NCBI RefSeq assembly: GCF_947495665.1
Contig: NZ_CANLZV010000002.1
Span: 124,001-188,000 of the forward strand
Source: an uncultured Sunxiuqinia sp.
GTDB taxonomy: Bacteria; Bacteroidota; Bacteroidia; Bacteroidales; Prolixibacteraceae
Direction: 5' to 3'
DNA length: 64,000 nucleotides
Notes under the pieces: model-generated
The model's database searches: none
What the model saw: the letters and a program-made list of their open reading frames with translations, nothing else
What the model was told of the DNA's origin: nothing
Position numbers and translations under genes: made by a program
In this document: positions 63,507-64,000 of the stretch, one piece after another
Layout of the letters: each line of letters opens with the position of its first letter
Numbering within the stretch: the first letter of the stretch is position 1

Positions 63507-64000
63507 ATGTCCGACCGCAAAACCGTCCTCCGCTATTTCCATATCCTAAACAGGCTGCGAAAATCACCAGCTTCGTTCAGGGAAATTGATGCATACCTTA
63601 GCCAGCAATCCGAATGGCAGGATGAAAACTTCAACGTTTCCAAGCGGCAATTCACAAGGATACGAAACGACATGAAATCCATTTTTGAGATAGACATTGA
63701 TTACGATTCAAGCCGCGATGTGTATTTCATAAACAAAGAAACCGAATCCGACATCACCCAACGTCGTCTGGAAGCGTTGGATACCTTCCAGGCTCTTAAA
63801 ATGGGGCATAATACCTTGCCCATCATTCATTTTGAGAAACGACAACCACAGGGCACCGAAAATATGTTCGGATTGATCCACGCCATCAAAAATACCCTTC
63901 GCATAACATTCACCTATCAAAAATTCTGGGAAGATAATGCCACCCAGCGATTGGTCGATCCTTATGCCTTGAAAGAATTCAAAAACCGTTGGTATCTGCT
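63507..64000 (+). CDS. WYL-domain transcriptional regulator, 3'-truncated by the window edge
   Basis: From ATG 63507 the frame is open to the end of the window (164 codons). An N-terminal helix-turn-helix region (FREIDAYLSQQSEW, VSKRQFTRIRNDM) is followed by the start of a WYL domain: GLIHAIKNTLRITFTYQKFW, LVDPYALKEFKNRWYLL. WYL regulators often control antiphage islands by sensing nucleic acid ligands. It follows hsdR by 189 bp of non-coding DNA. It may repress the R-M island. Confidence 0.88.
   Translation, partial: MSDRKTVLRYFHILNRLRKSPASFREIDAYLSQQSEWQDENFNVSKRQFTRIRNDMKSIFEIDIDYDSSRDVYFINKETESDITQRRLEALDTFQALKMGHNTLPIIHFEKRQPQGTENMFGLIHAIKNTLRITFTYQKFWEDNATQRLVDPYALKEFKNRWYL

Noticed and set aside
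1-64000. CRISPR arrays, tRNA and rRNA genes
   Set aside because: No regularly spaced repeat array, no cloverleaf-like sequence ending in CCA and no rRNA-like conserved block was noticed, but no dedicated scan could be run.

Overview
The window comes from a Bacteroidota genome, most likely an environmental polysaccharide degrader. It carries a SusC/SusD pair, several lipoprotein-type sulfatases and glycosidases, a transmembrane sensor-regulator of the two-component-propeller/YYY type, an RteC-like protein, and Bacteroidota-style short gaps and small gene overlaps. No rRNA, tRNA or CRISPR array was recognised. Almost every gene lies on the + strand; the one clear exception is the sensor-regulator at 13612-16419.

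Region 1 (1-4972) is a compact operon for corrinoid-dependent methyl transfer. It has two uroporphyrinogen-decarboxylase-fold (MtaA/CmuA-type) methyltransferase-like proteins, the second with a C-terminal thioredoxin domain, a B12-binding corrinoid protein, a CobW-type GTPase, a protein like the MetH reactivation domain, and a sugar mutarotase of the RhaM family.

Region 2 (5080-33731) is a large polysaccharide utilisation locus (PUL) for a sulfated, probably fucose-containing glycan. It encodes four S1 sulfatases, GH29, GH2, GH3, GH43 and GH43-like enzymes, a PF10091/GH144-like enzyme, an esterase, SusC/SusD, a membrane LytTR regulator and the YYY/LuxR sensor. With region 1 next to it, the inferred job is desulfation, deglycosylation, de-esterification and perhaps O-demethylation of an algal-type polysaccharide. 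The locus ends at a strong terminator, followed by a decayed IS3-family transposase and a K+/H+ antiporter gene that has lost its N-terminal part.

Region 3 (35795-50352) is a LacI-regulated alpha-mannoside locus: two GH38 alpha-mannosidases, a GH76-like protein, an MFS sugar transporter, an AGE-family epimerase, a glucose-1-dehydrogenase-like SDR, a lactonase, mannonate dehydratase and an RraA-family protein. Together they suggest oxidation of mannose to mannonolactone, mannonate and 2-keto-3-deoxygluconate instead of phosphorylation. Palindromic operator-like sites sit before the lacI gene and before the operon.

Region 4 (50353-64000) is an accessory island. It holds a split rteC, a hipB-hipS-hipT tripartite toxin-antitoxin operon behind three operator-like inverted repeats exactly 40 bp apart, and a type I restriction-modification system (hsdM, hsdS, hsdR). 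Between hsdS and hsdR lie a TIR-like effector gene, an orphan hsdS 3' tail, a PD-(D/E)XK-like gene with an unknown partner, and a DUF413/MaoP-like gene. The window ends inside a WYL-domain regulator. The hsdS-TIR segment looks like a cassette exchanged into the host system.
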